DNA from: Candidatus Omnitrophota bacterium | GTDB taxonomy: Bacteria > Omnitrophota > Gorgyraeia > B26-G9 | Assembly: GCA_018817165.1 (NCBI GenBank) | Contig: JAHITY010000049.1 | Coordinates: 1-37,178 of the forward strand | Direction: 5' to 3' | Length of the DNA: 37,178 nt | Shown here: piece by piece, positions 35,804 through 37,178 of the stretch | Layout of the letters: the number at the start of each line of letters is the position of its first letter | Numbering within the stretch: position 1 is the stretch's first letter | Position numbers and translations under genes: made by a program | The notes under the pieces: generated by a model | Databases searched by the model: none | Seen by the model: the letters and a program-made list of their open reading frames with translations, nothing else | What the model was told of the DNA's origin: nothing

Positions 35804-35838
35804 TTGACAGTAGCGAGGTTAAGAAATAAAATTAAAAT
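35804..35838 (+). promoter_or_regulatory. Candidate leaderless promoter of RAYT 2
   Basis: TTGACA (35804-35809), 17 nt, TAAAAT (35827-35832), 6 nt TAAAAT, ATG 35839; same layout and start region as RAYT 1. Confidence 0.62.
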
Positions 35839-36510
35839 ATGCCTAGGCACGCAAGAATTGTCATACCAAATACAGCGCATCACATAACCCAGCGAGGCAA
35901 CTATCGTCAAACCATTTTCGATAGACAAGAAGACTATATTCAATATTGTGAATGGCTGGACAAATATGCGCAGGAAAAGAGTTTAGAAATAATTGCATAT
36001 TGCTTGATGAATAATCATGTTCATTTTATTGTTGTACCCAAAAAAGAACAAGATTTAGCAGAAGTATTTAAGATCGTGCATATGAGGTATTCGCATTATA
36101 TAAATAAGCAAAGAGCCGCAAAAGGGCATCTATGGCAGGGAAGATTCTATTCTTGTATCTTGGCAGACGATCATTTGTATAGAGCAATAAGATATCTTGA
36201 AAATAATCCTGTTAGAGCTAAAATTGTAAAACAGGCATGGGAATATGAGTGGTCCAGCGCTAAATACCATGTAGGGCATATGAATAATAGGCCGCTAATA
36301 AAACTTGTAAATTATGAAGCTGTTGATCACGGAGAACAATGGCGGGAATATTTGCAGGAAGAAGATATTCAAATGACTGAAGAGATGAGATTAAAGACTG
36401 AACGAGGATTAGCAATAGGCACTGAAAAATTTATAAAGAAATTAGAGAGCACATTAAATCGTTCGCTGAAATGTGTAAATCAGGGAAGACCGAAGAGTAA
36501 GAATAAATAA
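35839..36510 (+). CDS. REP-associated (RAYT) / IS200-like Y1 transposase
   Basis: HHITQRGNYRQTIF, YCLMNNHVHFIVVP (HxH), GHLWQGRFYSCIL, YLENNPVRAKIV, WEYEWSSAKYH. Confidence 0.93.
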   Translation: MPRHARIVIPNTAHHITQRGNYRQTIFDRQEDYIQYCEWLDKYAQEKSLEIIAYCLMNNHVHFIVVPKKEQDLAEVFKIVHMRYSHYINKQRAAKGHLWQGRFYSCILADDHLYRAIRYLENNPVRAKIVKQAWEYEWSSAKYHVGHMNNRPLIKLVNYEAVDHGEQWREYLQEEDIQMTEEMRLKTERGLAIGTEKFIKKLESTLNRSLKCVNQGRPKSKNK

Positions 36511-36536
36511 AAGGTGTCTGTCCCCTTAAGGAGATT

Positions 36537-36944
36537 ATGGATTATATAAAATGGCATAAGGGATTAAGCGTTAATGTTGAAGAAATCGACAATCAACATA
36601 AGCGTTTGATTGAAATAATAAATATACTTTACAGTTCAGTAATAGCTCTTGATAGTACCAGATTACAGGAAAATATACTGATTGATATGATGGAGTTTGC
36701 TGATACACACTTTAAAACTGAAGAAAAATACATGGAACGATTTAAATTTCAGGGACTTGAATCCCATCGTTTAGAACATGAAAAATTTGTTAAAAAGATT
36801 ATAAAATTAGAAAGAGTTATCTTGAAAAGTAAAGCTGACGCTAGACCTGCAATGTTAGAATTTCTAAAAGATTGGTTGGAGTCTCACCTCTTAGAAATAG
36901 ATAGAGAATATATTGAATGTTTTAATGAAAATGGTCTATATTAA
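36537..36944 (+). CDS. Bacteriohemerythrin
   Basis: W…VNVEEIDNQHKRLIEIIN, HFKTEEKYM, HRLEHEKF, WLESHLLEID carry the hemerythrin ligand pattern; SD AAGGAG upstream. Confidence 0.92.
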   Translation: MDYIKWHKGLSVNVEEIDNQHKRLIEIINILYSSVIALDSTRLQENILIDMMEFADTHFKTEEKYMERFKFQGLESHRLEHEKFVKKIIKLERVILKSKADARPAMLEFLKDWLESHLLEIDREYIECFNENGLY

Positions 36945-37046
36945 AAAATCATCTAATAAATTACTTTCCCGCCACAAAGCGGCGGGATAAACAGGCAATC
37001 TTAAAAACAGGGGGTATGAAAAACAGGGATTAGGTGGTAGGTGTTG

Positions 37047-37105
37047 AATATCAGGACATCGTTTACCCAAGTTAGCGAGTAAGAATATCATGACATCGTT
37101 TACCC
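37047..37105. repeat. Two 22-bp direct repeats with one mismatch, 37-bp period
   Basis: AATATCAGGACATCGTTTACCC (37047-37068) and AATATCATGACATCGTTTACCC (37084-37105). Confidence 0.85.
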
Positions 37106-37178
37106 TAACTATTTTTATTAACATGTTTTTTAAAAGCAAAACGCGAATATTTCAGACGATAGTCACACAATATATACG

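Larger units (their letters stand above)
35784..36525 (+). mobile_element. RAYT element with terminal inverted repeats
   Basis: GGGGACAGACACTTTTT (from 35784) and AAAAGGTGTCTGTCCCC (36509-36525) flank the transposase ORF. Confidence 0.8.

Overview
37,178-bp bacterial chromosome window, probably from an uncultured anaerobe; no phage module or CRISPR array was seen. Left to right: a RAYT/Y1 transposase; a DUF4143-type AAA ATPase with an operator-like palindrome over its promoter; a Hel308/Ski2-like helicase; a DUF4254-like protein; a PAC2 protein; an Opp/Dpp ABC transporter (two permeases, two ATPases, no binding protein); GT9 and GT2 glycosyltransferases; an Mrp/Mbh-type antiporter module lacking the NuoL-like part of MrpA; hydrogenase-maturation genes hypA-hypF-hypC-hypD-hypE; a DUF39/HcyBio protein; a CheC / GAF-GAF-HD-GYP / CheC operon; rnfC-rnfD-rnfB without G/E/A, followed by an ASKHA/DUF4445 protein; mnmA; tRNA-Leu(CAA); a FloA/NfeD operon; a second RAYT; and a bacteriohemerythrin. 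A dispersed REPIN-like repeat (95-bp inverted doublet, GTAGGGGC...GCCCCTAC) has four full copies plus two degenerate ones, all intergenic. The strongest leads are: (1) HypA appears to lack exactly its zinc-finger domain and HypF is reduced to its Kae1-like domain, while HypC/D/E look intact; (2) rnfCDB lies without G/E/A and overlaps (ATGA) an ASKHA activator that lacks the ferredoxin domain and has an altered second phosphate motif; (3) both RAYT genes and the DUF4143 ATPase carry promoter-like elements that place +1 on the A of the ATG (predicted leaderless), and the two RAYT promoters are nearly identical; (4) the REPIN-like family. All calls come from reading the sequence and recalling family motifs; no database search was run.
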